NCBI GenBank assembly: GCA_017856385.1
Contig: JAFMFD010000005.1
Span: 1 to 64,000, forward strand
Direction: 5' to 3'
DNA length: 64,000 nucleotides
From: Actinomycetota bacterium
GTDB taxonomy: Bacteria; Actinomycetota; Actinomycetes; S36-B12
Positions 18,358 to 28,404 of this stretch are shown piece by piece. Position 1 is the first letter of the stretch. Every line of letters starts with the position of its first letter. The position numbers were made by a program, and so were the translations under genes. The notes under the pieces were generated by a model, which made no database searches, was not told where the DNA came from, and saw only the letters and a list, made by a program, of their open reading frames with translations.

Positions 18358-20037
18358 TCAGGCCTCGACGACGACCGGCACGATCATGGGCCGGCGCCGG
18401 TGCTGGGACTGCACCCACGACCCCACGACCCGGCGGATGCGCTGCTGCAGGTCGTGCACCTCGTCGGCCCCCTCCGCCAGGGCCCGCTCGACAGCCTCGA
18501 CCACCTGCTCGGTCAGCGCTCCGGCGAGGGTGTCGTCCGGACCGAAGCCCCGGGCGTGGATCTCCGGACCGGCGACGATGGCGCCATCGACGATGTCGAC
18601 GGCCACGAACACCGAGATGAAGCCCTCCTCGCCGAGGACCCGCCGGTCCTTCAGCGACGCCTCGGTGACGTCGCCGACGCCGGCTCCGTCGACGTACACG
18701 AACCCCACCGGGACGTACCCCGCAACTGTCACCTCGCCGTCCTGGAGGTCGAGCACCGTGCCGTCCTCGGCGAGGATGACGCGATCAGCATCGATCCCCA
18801 CGCTCTGCGCCACGTCGGCATTCGCGCGCATGTGCCGCCACTCGCCGTGCACGGGCAGCACGGACCTCGGCTTGACGATGTTGTAGAGGTAGCGCAGCTC
18901 GCCCGCTGCAGCGTGGCCGGAGACGTGCACCAGCGCGTTTCCCTTGTGCACGACATGCGCCCCATGGCGTGCGAGTCCGTTGATGACCCGGAACACCGCA
19001 TTCTCATTGCCGGGGATCAGCGACGACGCCAGGACGACGGTGTCGGTCGGTCCCACGGTGATCGGATGGTTCCGGCCGGCGATGCGCGCGAGCACCGACA
19101 TCGGCTCGCCCTGGGAGCCTGTGCAGATCAGCACCGCCTCATCGTCGGGCAGCTCGGCCAGGTCGTCCGAGGCGACGAGCATGCCACCGGGGATCCTCAG
19201 GTAGCCGAGGTCGCGGGCGATGCCCATGTTGCGCACCATCGAGCGACCCACGAAGGCGACCTTGCGCCCGTGGAGTGCGGCCATGTCGATCACCTGCTGG
19301 ATGCGGTGCACGTGCGAGGCGAACGACGCGACGATGATGCGGCCCTGGGCGCGCAGGAACACCGCGTCGAGGACAGGGACGATCTCCTTCTCACTGCTGA
19401 CGAAGCCCGGGACCTCCGCATTGGTGCTGTCGACCATGAGCAGGTCCACGCCCTCGTCGCCGAGCCGGGCGAAGCCGTTCAGGTCCGTGATGCGGCCGTC
19501 CAGCGGCACCTGGTCCATCTTGAAGTCGCCGGTGTGGAGGACGAGCCCGGCCGGGGTGCGGATGGCCACGGCCATGGCATCGGGGATGGAGTGGTTGACC
19601 GCGAGGAACTCCACCTCGAACGGGCCGAGGGTGATGACCGCCCCGTCGTCGACCGGCCGCACGTCCGGCGCGATGCGATGCTCGCGCAGCTTCGCCTCGA
19701 CGAGGGCCAGGGTCAGCTTCGACCCCACCACGGGGATGTCAGGGCGGAGCCGCAGGAGGTAGGGCAGGGCGCCGATGTGGTCCTCGTGCCCGTGCGTCAG
19801 GACCACGGCCTCGACCTCGTCGAGCCGATCGGCGATCGGACCGAAGTCCGGAAGGATCAGGTCGACACCGGGCTGGTCCTCCTCGGGGAACAGCACGCCG
19901 CAGTCGACGACGAGCAGCCGCCCAGCGAACTCGAAGACCGCCATGTTCCGGCCGATCTCGCCCAGCCCGCCGAGGGCGACGATCCGAAGCGCGCCCTCGG
20001 CCAGATCGGGAGGAGCGGGCAGGCGCGCGCGGCTCAT
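18358..20037 (-). CDS. rnj: Ribonuclease J
   Basis: 559 residues. A metallo-beta-lactamase domain with THGHEDHIGA (ligands His82, His84, Asp86, His87) and a beta-CASP domain with STNAEVPGF and the GRSMVRNMG region are followed by the RNase J C-terminal domain. It is a 5'-3' exo- and endoribonuclease in RNA decay and rRNA maturation. The ATG overlaps the dapA stop by 4 bases (ATGA), a pairing conserved in actinobacteria. A stem-loop follows the stop. Confidence 0.95.
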   Translation of the reverse strand: MSRARLPAPPDLAEGALRIVALGGLGEIGRNMAVFEFAGRLLVVDCGVLFPEEDQPGVDLILPDFGPIADRLDEVEAVVLTHGHEDHIGALPYLLRLRPDIPVVGSKLTLALVEAKLREHRIAPDVRPVDDGAVITLGPFEVEFLAVNHSIPDAMAVAIRTPAGLVLHTGDFKMDQVPLDGRITDLNGFARLGDEGVDLLMVDSTNAEVPGFVSSEKEIVPVLDAVFLRAQGRIIVASFASHVHRIQQVIDMAALHGRKVAFVGRSMVRNMGIARDLGYLRIPGGMLVASDDLAELPDDEAVLICTGSQGEPMSVLARIAGRNHPITVGPTDTVVLASSLIPGNENAVFRVINGLARHGAHVVHKGNALVHVSGHAAAGELRYLYNIVKPRSVLPVHGEWRHMRANADVAQSVGIDADRVILAEDGTVLDLQDGEVTVAGYVPVGFVYVDGAGVGDVTEASLKDRRVLGEEGFISVFVAVDIVDGAIVAGPEIHARGFGPDDTLAGALTEQVVEAVERALAEGADEVHDLQQRIRRVVGSWVQSQHRRRPMIVPVVVEA

Positions 20038-20948
20038 GCGGCGCTGAATCCGGGGACCCCGCCGCGCGCGAGGTCCGCGCGCAGCACCGACCGCTGCTCG
20101 GGCGTCGCGTCGACGAGGGGCAGGCGCACCGGTCCCGCGGGCAGACCCTGCATCTCCAGCGCTGCCTTCGTCAGGATGACGCCCTGCGTGCGGAAGATCC
20201 CCGTGTAGACGGGCAGCAGCGAGGCATTGATGCCGGCCGCCGTGCTCAGGTCACCGGACGCGAGCGACTCGGCCATCGCCGCAAGGCGGTCCCCGACGAT
20301 GTGGCCGACGACAGAGATCATGCCCGCGGCACCGAGCGCCATCAGCGGAAGGTTGAGGACGTCGTCGCCGGAGTACCACGCGAGTCCGGTCGTGGCCATG
20401 CCCCACTGCGCGAACTCGAGGTCGCCCTTCGCATCCTTGTTGGCGACGATGCGCGGGTGCTCGGCGATGCGCTGCAGCGTCTCCAGCTCGATCGCGGTGC
20501 CGGTGCGCTTGGGGATGTCGTACGTGATCAGGGGGAGGTCGGTGGCGTCGGCGATGGCCGTGAAGTGCCGGACGAGCCCCTCCTGGGGCGGGCGGTTGTA
20601 GTAGGGCGTCACGGCCATGACACCGTGCGCGCCTGCCGTGGCGGCGGCACGAGCGGCCTCGATCGAGTGCCGGGTGTCGTTGGTGCCCACGCCCGCGATG
20701 ATCGTCGCGCGATCACCCACCGACTCGAGCACCGCGCGGAGGACCGCGAGGTCCTCGGCATCGGTCTTGGTCGCGGACTCCCCGGTGGTGCCATTGACCA
20801 CCAGGCCGTCGTGGCGCAGGTCGTCCACCAGGTGCGCGGCAAGGCGCTGCGCACCCTCGAGGTCCAGCGATCCGTCGGGGAGGAAGGGCGTCACCATCGC
20901 CGTCAGCAGCACCCCGAAGGGCTGTGACGGACTGGTGACACCGGGCAT
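20034..20948 (-). CDS. dapA: 4-hydroxy-tetrahydrodipicolinate synthase DapA
   Basis: 304 residues from the ATG chosen. It condenses pyruvate with aspartate semialdehyde in the lysine/diaminopimelate pathway. VNGTTGESATKTDAED carries the substrate loop, TYDIPKRTG the catalytic Tyr, and ANKDAKGDL the Schiff-base lysine region. A GTG two codons upstream is possible, but a TAGCCT box ends 6 bases before the ATG at 20948, favouring a leaderless start there. rnj is coupled downstream; dapB lies 3.9 kb away. Confidence 0.95.
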   Translation of the reverse strand: MPGVTSPSQPFGVLLTAMVTPFLPDGSLDLEGAQRLAAHLVDDLRHDGLVVNGTTGESATKTDAEDLAVLRAVLESVGDRATIIAGVGTNDTRHSIEAARAAATAGAHGVMAVTPYYNRPPQEGLVRHFTAIADATDLPLITYDIPKRTGTAIELETLQRIAEHPRIVANKDAKGDLEFAQWGMATTGLAWYSGDDVLNLPLMALGAAGMISVVGHIVGDRLAAMAESLASGDLSTAAGINASLLPVYTGIFRTQGVILTKAALEMQGLPAGPVRLPLVDATPEQRSVLRADLARGGVPGFSAA

Positions 20949-20954
20949 GGTCAC

Positions 20955-20960
20955 AGGCTA
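20955..20960 (-). promoter_or_regulatory. dapA -10 box (leaderless)
   Basis: TAGCCT on the minus strand ends 6 bases before the ATG at 20948. Confidence 0.5.
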
Positions 20961-20984
20961 GCGGAGGGCCTCGGGCGCCCGCGG

Positions 20985-21710
20985 CTACGGAGCGACCCGC
21001 CCGTTCGCGACGAAGGACTCGTGCGTCAGGGGCATCAGGCGTCGCCACTCGTCCTCGTACCGCTCCGCCACCATCTCGATCTCGCGCTGCGGGTATGAGG
21101 GGAAGTGGGAGCCCTCCGCCTTGCGGCGCAGGGACAGGAAGTTCATCAGCGAGCGGGCGTTGAGCGTCACGTAGGCACTGGAGTAGATCGACACCGGCAG
21201 CACCATCCGCGCGACCTCACGTGCGATGCCAGCGTCGAGCAGCTCGCGGTAGGCGGCATAGGCCTGGGTGCACGACGCGCGCATGCGATCGTCGATCAGC
21301 GCGTACTGGGCGTCGTCGCCGGGAAGGAACTCGTAGGCCCCCGTCTTACCCACCTGGACGATCGCGCGCTCCCGATCCGGGACGTAGAACACGGGCAGCA
21401 GCTGGCGGTAGCGGCCCGACTCCTCGTTGTAGCTCGCGATGCGGTGCCGCATGTGCTCGCGCCACACGAAGATGGGAGCTCGGACGAAGAACGTCATCGA
21501 GTTGTGCTCGAACGGGCTGCCGTGGCGCTCGCGCATCAGGTAGTTGATCAGCCCCCGCGAGCGTTCGGCATCGCCGTCCACATCGTCGAGGGACTGCTCA
21601 CCGACGGTCGACACCCGAGCCGCGAACACCACATCGGCATCGGAGGCGCTCGCCCGGACGAGCTCGACGGTGATGTCGCTGCGGAAGGTGATCTCGTCCT
21701 CGTTCGCCAC
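20985..21710 (-). CDS. thyX: Flavin-dependent thymidylate synthase ThyX
   Basis: 241 residues. The ThyX signature RHR-x7-S/G-RY is present as MRHRIASYNEESGRY. It makes dTMP from dUMP using FAD, NADPH and methylenetetrahydrofolate. A longer frame runs upstream, but the GTG at 21710 follows a TAGGCT box by 7 bases and begins the conserved region. No thyA was seen in the window. The thyX-dapA-rnj order is conserved in actinobacteria. Confidence 0.95.
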   Translation of the reverse strand: MANEDEITFRSDITVELVRASASDADVVFAARVSTVGEQSLDDVDGDAERSRGLINYLMRERHGSPFEHNSMTFFVRAPIFVWREHMRHRIASYNEESGRYRQLLPVFYVPDRERAIVQVGKTGAYEFLPGDDAQYALIDDRMRASCTQAYAAYRELLDAGIAREVARMVLPVSIYSSAYVTLNARSLMNFLSLRRKAEGSHFPSYPQREIEMVAERYEDEWRRLMPLTHESFVANGRVAP

Positions 21711-21717
21711 GGGTCGC

Positions 21718-21723
21718 AGCCTA
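21718..21723 (-). promoter_or_regulatory. thyX -10 box (leaderless)
   Basis: TAGGCT on the minus strand ends 7 bases before the GTG at 21710. Confidence 0.5.
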
Positions 21724-21798
21724 TCCACGGCAGGGGCATGGGCACGCCATCCATGGGAGAGGCGTGGGTAACGCGGCCGGCGCGGGCCACAATGGCGC

Positions 21799-22353
21799 AT
21801 GGCCTTCACGGGAGTGCGGCGCGCATTGGTGTCAGACGTCGACGAGATCGGGCGGATCAATGCCTTGGCCTGGCGTGCGCGCCTGCCCGGCATCCTGCCC
21901 GCCGAGGTGCTCGACGGCCTGCGACCGGAGGAGTTCGCAGCCGAGTGGGCGCGCTCGCTGATCCATCCGCCCTCGTCACGGCACCAGGTGCTCGTCGCCG
22001 TGGATGGCGACGATGTGGTGGGCTACGCGGCTGTCGCACCGAGCGCCGACCCCGATGCGGACGACGTCACCGGCGAGGTGATCGCCCTCGAGGTCGATCC
22101 GGGGCAGTGGAGGCGAGGCCACGGCTCCCGCCTCGTCGCCGCCGTCGTCGACACCGCACGCACGTCCGGCATGACCCGGCTGTCCACGTGGTGCCCGCTT
22201 GACGATCAGGTGCGCCGGGCCTTCTGGGTCTCCGCCGGATGGGGCCCCGATACCGCCCTGCGGGACCTCGAGGTCCCTGCCGTCACCCCGGACTCCGACG
22301 GCCTGCTGCGCGAGGCGCGACTGATCACCGCGATCGCCGACGCCGACGACTGA
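21799..22353 (+). CDS. GNAT family N-acetyltransferase
   Basis: 184 residues. IALEVDPGQWRRGHGSRLVA is the acetyl-CoA-binding loop (R/Q-x-x-G-x-G/S), followed by the AFWVSAGWGPD strand typical of the C-terminal GNAT fold. The substrate is unknown. It is divergent from thyX. A CACAAT sequence 5 bases before the ATG is a poor match to the leaderless pattern used elsewhere. A strong stem-loop follows the stop. Confidence 0.85.
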   Translation: MAFTGVRRALVSDVDEIGRINALAWRARLPGILPAEVLDGLRPEEFAAEWARSLIHPPSSRHQVLVAVDGDDVVGYAAVAPSADPDADDVTGEVIALEVDPGQWRRGHGSRLVAAVVDTARTSGMTRLSTWCPLDDQVRRAFWVSAGWGPDTALRDLEVPAVTPDSDGLLREARLITAIADADD

Positions 22354-22363
22354 GAGCGCATTG

Positions 22364-22390
22364 GTCGGCGAGTCCCCCGCGCTCGCCGAC
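22364..22390 (+). terminator. Stem-loop terminator after the GNAT gene
   Basis: Perfect 9-base arms GTCGGCGAG and CTCGCCGAC with a 9-base loop start 11 bases past the stop codon. There is no T-run. Confidence 0.6.
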
Positions 22391-22494
22391 GGTCGACATC
22401 CTGCACGTCGCACGGCCCTCGGATCGCCCGCATCGCCCTGCGAAGGCACCTCCGGTCGGACATGTCGGGGTCAGAACCCCCGTCCACCGGCCGA

Positions 22495-22500
22495 TACGGT
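22495..22500 (+). promoter_or_regulatory. azlC -10 box (leaderless)
   Basis: TACGGT ends 6 bases before the GTG at 22507. A GGGGT-CAGA-ACCCC inverted repeat at 22467-22480 lies near the -35 position and could be an operator. Confidence 0.45.
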
Positions 22501-22506
22501 CGGGGC

Positions 22507-23190
22507 GTGGCCCCACCACCGACGCGTCGACAGATCCACGCGAAGGCCGTCAGCATCGCCGTGGCCTCCGGTGCCTACGCGATCTCCTACGGAGCCATCG
22601 CCGTGGCCACCGGCCTGGATGTGTGGCAGACGCAGACGCTGTCCCTGCTGATGTTCACCGGTGCCTCCCAGTTCGCCTTCGTCGGCATCCTCGGGGCCGG
22701 GGGCGGCATGGTCGCCGCCGTGCTCACCGCCCTGCTGCTCGGCGCACGCAACGGGATCTACTCGATGAGCCTGTGGCCGAGGCTCCAGTTGCGTGGTGGC
22801 CGGCGCCTGATCGGCGCCCAGCTCGCAATCGACGAGACGACCGCGATGTCGATTGCGCATGCGGAGCCCGTGGAGGACTCACGGTACGCCTTCTGGGTCA
22901 CCGGCCTGTGGCTGTTCGCGCTGTGGAACCTCGGCACGCTCGTCGGCGCGCTCGGGGCCACCGTGATCGGCGATCCCGGCACCTTCGGACTGGACGCCGC
23001 GACGGCCGCGGCCCTGCTCGCCCTGCTGTGGCCGCGGCTGGTCGACCGGCAGATGTGGGCGATCACGCTCGCCGCCGCAGGCGTGGCGATCGTCCTCACG
23101 CCGGTCCTGCAGCCCGGTGTCCCGGTGCTCGCGGCCGCCGTCGTCGCCCTGGTTGCAGGGCTCCTGCCCACGCGGATGTGGGTCCGCTGA
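22507..23190 (+). CDS. azlC: AzlC family branched-chain amino acid exporter subunit
   Basis: 227 residues, hydrophobic. MFTGASQFAFVGILGAGGG and LLLGARNGIYSMSL are AzlC family motifs. With AzlD it exports branched-chain amino acids or related compounds. An in-frame ATG at 22462 would add 15 residues; the GTG at 22507 is preferred because a TACGGT box precedes it by 6 bases and the conserved part starts soon after. The stop overlaps the azlD ATG (TGATG). Confidence 0.88.
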   Translation: MAPPPTRRQIHAKAVSIAVASGAYAISYGAIAVATGLDVWQTQTLSLLMFTGASQFAFVGILGAGGGMVAAVLTALLLGARNGIYSMSLWPRLQLRGGRRLIGAQLAIDETTAMSIAHAEPVEDSRYAFWVTGLWLFALWNLGTLVGALGATVIGDPGTFGLDAATAAALLALLWPRLVDRQMWAITLAAAGVAIVLTPVLQPGVPVLAAAVVALVAGLLPTRMWVR

Positions 23191-23498
23191 TGTGGATCGG
23201 GATCCTCGTCGCGTCGCTCGGCTGCTACGCCGAGAAGTTCCTGGGCACAGTGCTGCCCGCATCCGTCCTGGAGAACGAGCGGATCCGGCGCACGCTCGGC
23301 CTCATGCCGGTCGCGCTCCTCGCGGCGCTCGTCGCCGTGCAGACCTTCGGCAGTGGGATGTCCCTCGCCCTCGATGCCCGCGCGGCCGGACTCGCCGCCG
23401 CGATCATCGCCCTGATCCTGCGCGCTCCGTTCCTCGTCGTGGTGATCGTCGCCGCAGTGACGGCGGGTGGCCTGCGGGCTCTCGGGTGGGCGACATGA
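23190..23498 (+). CDS. azlD: AzlD family branched-chain amino acid exporter subunit
   Basis: 102 residues with about four TM segments. LASLGCYAEKFLGTVLP and the RRTLGLMPVALLAALVAVQT stretch fit AzlD, the small partner of AzlC. The ATG shares one base with the azlC stop, and its own stop overlaps the start of the following membrane protein gene (ATGA), so the three are coupled. Confidence 0.88.
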   Translation: MWIGILVASLGCYAEKFLGTVLPASVLENERIRRTLGLMPVALLAALVAVQTFGSGMSLALDARAAGLAAAIIALILRAPFLVVVIVAAVTAGGLRALGWAT

Positions 23499-24046
23499 AC
23501 GAACCGCAGCGGCCTCTCCTGTGGTTCCTGTGGCCGCGCCCCGACCCCAACCGGCCGCTGGATGGTCGGGCCAGCCAGACGCGTCTCGTCCGCGTGACAC
23601 CGAGGGGCCCGCTGCGCGTGCTCCTGCTCTGCGCCGGATCGCTCATCACCGTCGGACTGTGCGCCACCGCCGTGCTCGCCGCGCTCGGCGGACCGCTCAC
23701 CCTCGGCACGCTGGTCGGCGCCGCCGTGGCTGCCACCGCCGTACTCCTCCTGCTTCGGGCCTGGGTGGTCGGCACGTACGTCCATGACGAGGGCATCGTG
23801 ATCGAGCGGACGTTCTCCCGCCGGTCACTGCCGTGGCCCTCCATCCGGGCGGTCGCCTGCACCGCGGGTCGTGCTCCGCTGCTCGGCGCACCCGTGCCCG
23901 TGCCTGGCACCGTCGTCACGCTCGTCCTCCACGACGGCTCAGAGGTGACGACGCACGTCTACACGACGTCGCCCGACCTCGCCGCGCGGCCGGAGGCCTT
24001 CGATATGGCGCGACTGCGGCTGGAGAACTGGCTCAGGAAGGCCTGA
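23495..24046 (+). CDS. PH-like domain membrane protein
   Basis: 183 residues. Two central TM segments (about 41-60 and 65-85) are followed by a beta-rich domain with VHDEGIVIERTFSRRSLPWP, resembling bacterial PH-like domain membrane proteins of unknown function. It overlaps azlD by 4 bases and converges with dapB. A role in export cannot be inferred; coupling to azlCD may only reflect shared expression. Confidence 0.75.
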   Translation: MNEPQRPLLWFLWPRPDPNRPLDGRASQTRLVRVTPRGPLRVLLLCAGSLITVGLCATAVLAALGGPLTLGTLVGAAVAATAVLLLLRAWVVGTYVHDEGIVIERTFSRRSLPWPSIRAVACTAGRAPLLGAPVPVPGTVVTLVLHDGSEVTTHVYTTSPDLAARPEAFDMARLRLENWLRKA

Positions 24047-24085
24047 CGCCGCGGGGGTGCGCCGCGCGACCTCACGACAGATGCG

Positions 24086-24835
24086 TCACGACAGGTCGAG
24101 CAGGTCCGCGAGTCCGACCGTGAGCCCGGGGCGGGACGGCACCGTGCGCACGGCGAGCAGCACCCCGGGCATGAAGCTGGTGCGGTCCAGGGAGTCGTGC
24201 CGGATGGACAGCGTCTCCCCCAATCCCCCGAGGAGCACCTCCTGATGCGCCACGAGGCCCCGCGAGCGGATGGAGTGCACCGGCACTCCATCGATCCTCG
24301 CGCCGCGTGCTCCGGGCACCTCGTGGATCGTCGCATCGGGCGCCGGCGGCCGACCAGCGCGCGCTGCCGCGATGGCCGCTGCGGCGTGTGTCGCCGTCCC
24401 GGACGGCGCATCGACCTTGTCCGGGTGGTGCAGCTCGATGATCTCGACGGACTCGAAGTAGGGCGCCGCCATGACGGCGAAGCGCGTCATCAGCACCGCG
24501 CCGATCCCGAAGTTCGGCGCGACGACCACGCCCACCGTGGGGGACTGCCGGCACCACTCCCGCACCTGCTCGAGACGCTCGTCGGTGAATCCCGTCGTCC
24601 CGACGACGCAGTGCACCCCGGACCGGATGCAGGTCTCCAGGGTCGGCATCACCGCATCCGGGGAGGTGAAGTCGATGGCCACATCGGCGCCGGCCTCCAC
24701 GACATCCATGACGGGGTCGCCGAGATCCGTCGCGGCCACGAGCTCCATGCCGTCGGCCGATCGCACGGCCTCGACGCAGGCCTGCCCCATGCGGCCGCGC
24801 GCGCCGATGACGGCGACTTTCAGCGGATGATCCAC
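24086..24835 (-). CDS. dapB: 4-hydroxy-tetrahydrodipicolinate reductase DapB
   Basis: 249 residues. The nucleotide-binding GARGRMGQ motif is at the N-terminus, and HHPDKVDAPSGTA carries the catalytic and substrate-binding residues. It reduces the DapA product in lysine/diaminopimelate synthesis. The GTG start follows a TAGGGT box by 6 bases. It converges with the PH-like gene across a short gap with no clear terminator. Confidence 0.95.
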   Translation of the reverse strand: MDHPLKVAVIGARGRMGQACVEAVRSADGMELVAATDLGDPVMDVVEAGADVAIDFTSPDAVMPTLETCIRSGVHCVVGTTGFTDERLEQVREWCRQSPTVGVVVAPNFGIGAVLMTRFAVMAAPYFESVEIIELHHPDKVDAPSGTATHAAAAIAAARAGRPPAPDATIHEVPGARGARIDGVPVHSIRSRGLVAHQEVLLGGLGETLSIRHDSLDRTSFMPGVLLAVRTVPSRPGLTVGLADLLDLS

Positions 24836-24841
24836 AGCGTC

Positions 24842-24847
24842 ACCCTA
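24842..24847 (-). promoter_or_regulatory. dapB -10 box (leaderless)
   Basis: TAGGGT on the minus strand ends 6 bases before the GTG at 24835. Confidence 0.5.
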
Positions 24848-24860
24848 CCGACGGCTCGCT

Positions 24861-26171
24861 TCAGCCGGCGGCGGCGAACTGCGTCGACTCGTCGAAGGGC
24901 CCGATGACCGCCAGCGTCATGGGCGCGTCCAGCAGTTCACGGGCGACATCGCGCACCTGCGCCCCGGTCACCGCGTCGATGCGCTCCAGGATCCCGCTGA
25001 TGGGCAGCAGCGGATCGCCGTGCAGCTCGCTCTTGGCGATCCGGGTCATCCGGGCGCCTGGGTCCTCATGGCCCAGCACCGTCGAGCCGCGGACCTGACC
25101 GCGTCCGCGCTGCAGTTCCTCCTCCGTCAGGCCACGCGCCGCGACATCGGCCAACTGGCTGCGGCACACGTCGAGGACGGTCTCGAGCTTGCTGGGCAGG
25201 CATCCGGCATAGACACCGAAGACGCCGCTGTCCGAGAAGCCCTGGGCGTACGAGTAGACCGAGTAGGCCAGGCCGCGCTTCTCGCGGACCTCCTGGAACA
25301 GCCGGCTGCTCATGCCGCCGCCGACCGCGGTGGACAGGACCGAGAGTGCATAGCGCCGCGGATCGGTGCGTGTCAGCCCGGGTACGCCCAGGACGAGGTG
25401 CGCCTGCTCCGTCGGCCGCTCCACCACGGACGTCGCTGCCGTGGCGTGACTGCCGCCTCGCGCATCGCGCGGTGGAGCGGTGTCTGCCTGGGGGTCGAGC
25501 ACGGGCGCGAAGGCGCGCCTGACCCGGCGCACGACTTCGTCGTGGTCAAGGTTCCCGGCCGCGGACACCACGATCGACGACGGCTGGTATCGGCGGCGGT
25601 AGAAGCCGTTGATCGCCCTGCGGCTGATGGCGGAGATGGTGTCGACAGTGCCAAGGATGGGCCGGCCCATGGCTGAGTCGCCGTAGAGGGCGGCGGCGAA
25701 GACGTCGTGGACGACATCACCCGGATCGTCCTCGTGCATGGCGATCTCCTCGAGGATGACCCCCCGCTCCGCCTCGACGTCCTCCGTGCGGATCAGCGCA
25801 CCCGTGACCACATCGCACACGACCTCGATCGCCAGCGGCAGGTCCTGGTCGATGACCCGCGCGTAGTAGCAGGTGTACTCCTTGGTGGTGAACGCGTTCA
25901 GGTCGCCGCCCACCGCCTCGATCGAGGCGGAGATGTCCAGCGCCGAACGCGCCGCAGTGCCCTTGAAGAGCAGGTGCTCGAGGTAGTGGGCAGAGCCCAT
26001 CTGCCCACGCGTCTCGTCGCGCGAGCCGACCCCCACCCAGACGCCGAACGCCGCCGAGCGCACTCCCGGCAGCTGCTCGGTGATGACCCGCAGGCCGCCG
26101 GGGAGGGTGGTGCGGCGGACAAGCCCGCCGTCACCCTCCCGCAGCAGCGTGACGGTCTGCGCCCTAGGCAT
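24861..26171 (-). CDS. M16 family zinc peptidase (PepR type)
   Basis: 436 residues from the ATG chosen. The inverted zinc motif HYLEH in [15 protein letters not shown] with a downstream glutamate in the [22 protein letters not shown]-like region marks a processing-peptidase-like M16 enzyme. It follows pnp, overlapping it by 8 bases (ATGCCTAG); an ATG four codons upstream is also possible. The pnp-M16 peptidase order is conserved in actinobacteria. The substrate is unknown. Confidence 0.9.
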   Translation of the reverse strand: MPRAQTVTLLREGDGGLVRRTTLPGGLRVITEQLPGVRSAAFGVWVGVGSRDETRGQMGSAHYLEHLLFKGTAARSALDISASIEAVGGDLNAFTTKEYTCYYARVIDQDLPLAIEVVCDVVTGALIRTEDVEAERGVILEEIAMHEDDPGDVVHDVFAAALYGDSAMGRPILGTVDTISAISRRAINGFYRRRYQPSSIVVSAAGNLDHDEVVRRVRRAFAPVLDPQADTAPPRDARGGSHATAATSVVERPTEQAHLVLGVPGLTRTDPRRYALSVLSTAVGGGMSSRLFQEVREKRGLAYSVYSYAQGFSDSGVFGVYAGCLPSKLETVLDVCRSQLADVAARGLTEEELQRGRGQVRGSTVLGHEDPGARMTRIAKSELHGDPLLPISGILERIDAVTGAQVRDVARELLDAPMTLAVIGPFDESTQFAAAG

Positions 26172-28359
26172 CGCCGTCGGCATCGGCGAGCACCGGAGCG
26201 AGCGAGAGCTTGCCCCGCGAGTCGATCTCCTTGATCTCGACCTCGACCTTGGTGCCCACCGGGAGCACGTCGTCGACGTTCTCGACGCGCTTGCCGGCGT
26301 TGAGCTTCTTGATCTCCGTGATGTGCAGGAGGCCGTCCTTGCCGGGCATCAGGGAGACGAACGCCCCGAAGGTGGTCGTCTTGACCACCGTCCCGAGGTA
26401 CCGCTCGCCGACCTCCGGCATCGTGGGGTTGGCGATCGCATTGATGGCCGACCGGGCCGCCTCCGCCGATGCACCGTCGGCCGCACCGATGTAGATGGTG
26501 CCGTCGTCCTCGATGGTGATGTCCGCGCCGGTGTCCTCCTGGATCTGGTTGATGATCTTGCCCTTGGGCCCGATCACCTCGCCGATCTTGTCAACCGGCA
26601 CGGTGATGCTGATGACGCGCGGCGCGGTCGGCGCCATCTCGTCAGGAGCGTCGATCGCCTCGCCCATCACCTCGAGGATGGTCATCCGGGCGTCCCGCGC
26701 CTGACGGAGCGCCTGGGCCAGGACCTCGGCCGGGATGCCGTCGAGCTTGGTGTCCAGCTGCAGCGCCGTGACGAAGTCCCGGGTGCCGGCGACCTTGAAG
26801 TCCATGTCGCCGAATGCATCCTCCGCGCCGAGGATGTCGGTGATGGCCACGTACTCTGTGCGACCGTCGACCTCCCCGGAGATCAGGCCCATGGCGATGC
26901 CCGCGACGGGGGCGCGCAGCGGCACTCCCGCGTTGAGCAGCGACATGGTGGACGCACAGACCGAGCCCATCGACGTCGAGCCGTTGGACCCGAGCGCCTC
27001 CGAGACCTGGCGGATGGCGTACGGGAACTCCTCGCGCGACGGGAGGACGGGAAGGAGCGCGCGCTCGGCGAGCGCTCCGTGCCCGATCTCACGGCGCTTG
27101 GGCGACCCGACCCGGCCGGTCTCGCCCGTCGAGTACGGCGGGAAGTTGTAGTTGTGCATGTACCGCTTGCGGTTCTCCGGGTTGAGCGTGTCCAGCTGCT
27201 GCTCCATGCGCAGCATGTTCAGCGTGGTGACGCCGAGGATCTGCGTCTCGCCGCGCTCGAACAGGGCCGAGCCGTGGACCCGGGGCAGGACGTCGACCTC
27301 GGCGTTCAGGGTGCGGATGTCGGTGATGCCGCGACCGTCGATACGGACCTTGTCGCGCAGGACGCGATCGCGCACAACCTTCTTGGTCACCGAGCGGATC
27401 GCCGCGGAGACCTCCTTCTCGCGACCCTCGAACTGCGTCGCAAGCTCGGCCTGGACGACCTTCTTGATGTCGTCGAGGCGGGCCTCGCGCTCGGCCTTGC
27501 TCACGATCTGCATCGCCTCGCGGATATCCGCGATCGACAGTCGCTCGACCGCGTCGTAGACATCGGGCTGGTAGTCCAGGAACAGCGGGAAGTCCTCGGT
27601 CGGACGGGCTGCGACTGCGGCCAGCTCGATCTGCGCGGTGCACAGGGCGCGGATGAACGGCTTGGCGGCCTCGAGGCCCTGGGCGACGACCTCCTCGGTC
27701 GGCGCGGTCGCGCCCCCCGCGACGAGCTCGATGGTGCGGTCGGTGGCCTCCGCCTCCACCATCATGATGGCCACGTCGTCGCCCGCGATCCGTCCGGCGA
27801 CGACCATGTCGAACACGGCCTCCTCGAGCTGGTCGTGCGTCGGGAACGCGATCCACTGGCCGCGGATGAGTGCCACGCGAACGCCGCCGATCGGCCCGCT
27901 GAACGGAAGGCCCGCCAGCTGGGTCGATGCCGACGCCGCGTTGATGGCCACGACGTCGTAGAGGTCGCGCGGGTTGAGAGCCATGACCGTGATGACGACC
28001 TGGACCTCATTGCGCAGACCCTTGGTGAACGTCGGGCGCAGCGGACGGTCGATCAGCCGGCACGTGAGGATCGCGTCCTCGGACGGACGGCCCTCGCGAC
28101 GGAAGAACGAGCCGGGGATGCGGCCCACGGAGTACATGCGCTCCTCGACGTCCACCGTGAGCGGGAAGAAGTCGAACTGGTCCTTGGGCTGCTTGCCCGC
28201 TGTCGTCGCCGACAGCAGCATGGTGTCGTCGTCGAGGTAGACGGCGACGGAGCCGGCGGCCTGACGGGCAAGCCGGCCGGTCTCGAAACGGATGGTGCGG
28301 GTGCCGAAGCTGCCGTTATCGATGACGGCCTCAGCGGATGTGATCCGGGTACCCTCCAC
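26164..28359 (-). CDS. pnp: Polyribonucleotide nucleotidyltransferase (PNPase)
   Basis: 731 residues. It has two RNase PH-like domains joined by a helical domain, then KH ([20 protein letters not shown]) and S1 ([20 protein letters not shown]) domains at the C-terminus. It degrades RNA phosphorolytically and, in some actinobacteria, adds tails. The GTG start has a perfect AGGAGG ribosome-binding site 5 bases upstream. The 200-base leader after rpsO holds several hairpins that could mediate the autoregulation known for PNPase. Confidence 0.97.
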   Translation of the reverse strand: MEGTRITSAEAVIDNGSFGTRTIRFETGRLARQAAGSVAVYLDDDTMLLSATTAGKQPKDQFDFFPLTVDVEERMYSVGRIPGSFFRREGRPSEDAILTCRLIDRPLRPTFTKGLRNEVQVVITVMALNPRDLYDVVAINAASASTQLAGLPFSGPIGGVRVALIRGQWIAFPTHDQLEEAVFDMVVAGRIAGDDVAIMMVEAEATDRTIELVAGGATAPTEEVVAQGLEAAKPFIRALCTAQIELAAVAARPTEDFPLFLDYQPDVYDAVERLSIADIREAMQIVSKAEREARLDDIKKVVQAELATQFEGREKEVSAAIRSVTKKVVRDRVLRDKVRIDGRGITDIRTLNAEVDVLPRVHGSALFERGETQILGVTTLNMLRMEQQLDTLNPENRKRYMHNYNFPPYSTGETGRVGSPKRREIGHGALAERALLPVLPSREEFPYAIRQVSEALGSNGSTSMGSVCASTMSLLNAGVPLRAPVAGIAMGLISGEVDGRTEYVAITDILGAEDAFGDMDFKVAGTRDFVTALQLDTKLDGIPAEVLAQALRQARDARMTILEVMGEAIDAPDEMAPTAPRVISITVPVDKIGEVIGPKGKIINQIQEDTGADITIEDDGTIYIGAADGASAEAARSAINAIANPTMPEVGERYLGTVVKTTTFGAFVSLMPGKDGLLHITEIKKLNAGKRVENVDDVLPVGTKVEVEIKEIDSRGKLSLAPVLADADGDA

Positions 28360-28404
28360 GGGTGCCTCCTGTTCATGAATGCATCACAGGGCGCACGCGC
28401 CGGG

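Noticed and set aside
22462-22506. Upstream ATG for azlC
   Set aside because: The added 15 residues are not hydrophobic or conserved in style, and the -10 box would lie inside the coding sequence; the GTG at 22507 fits better.
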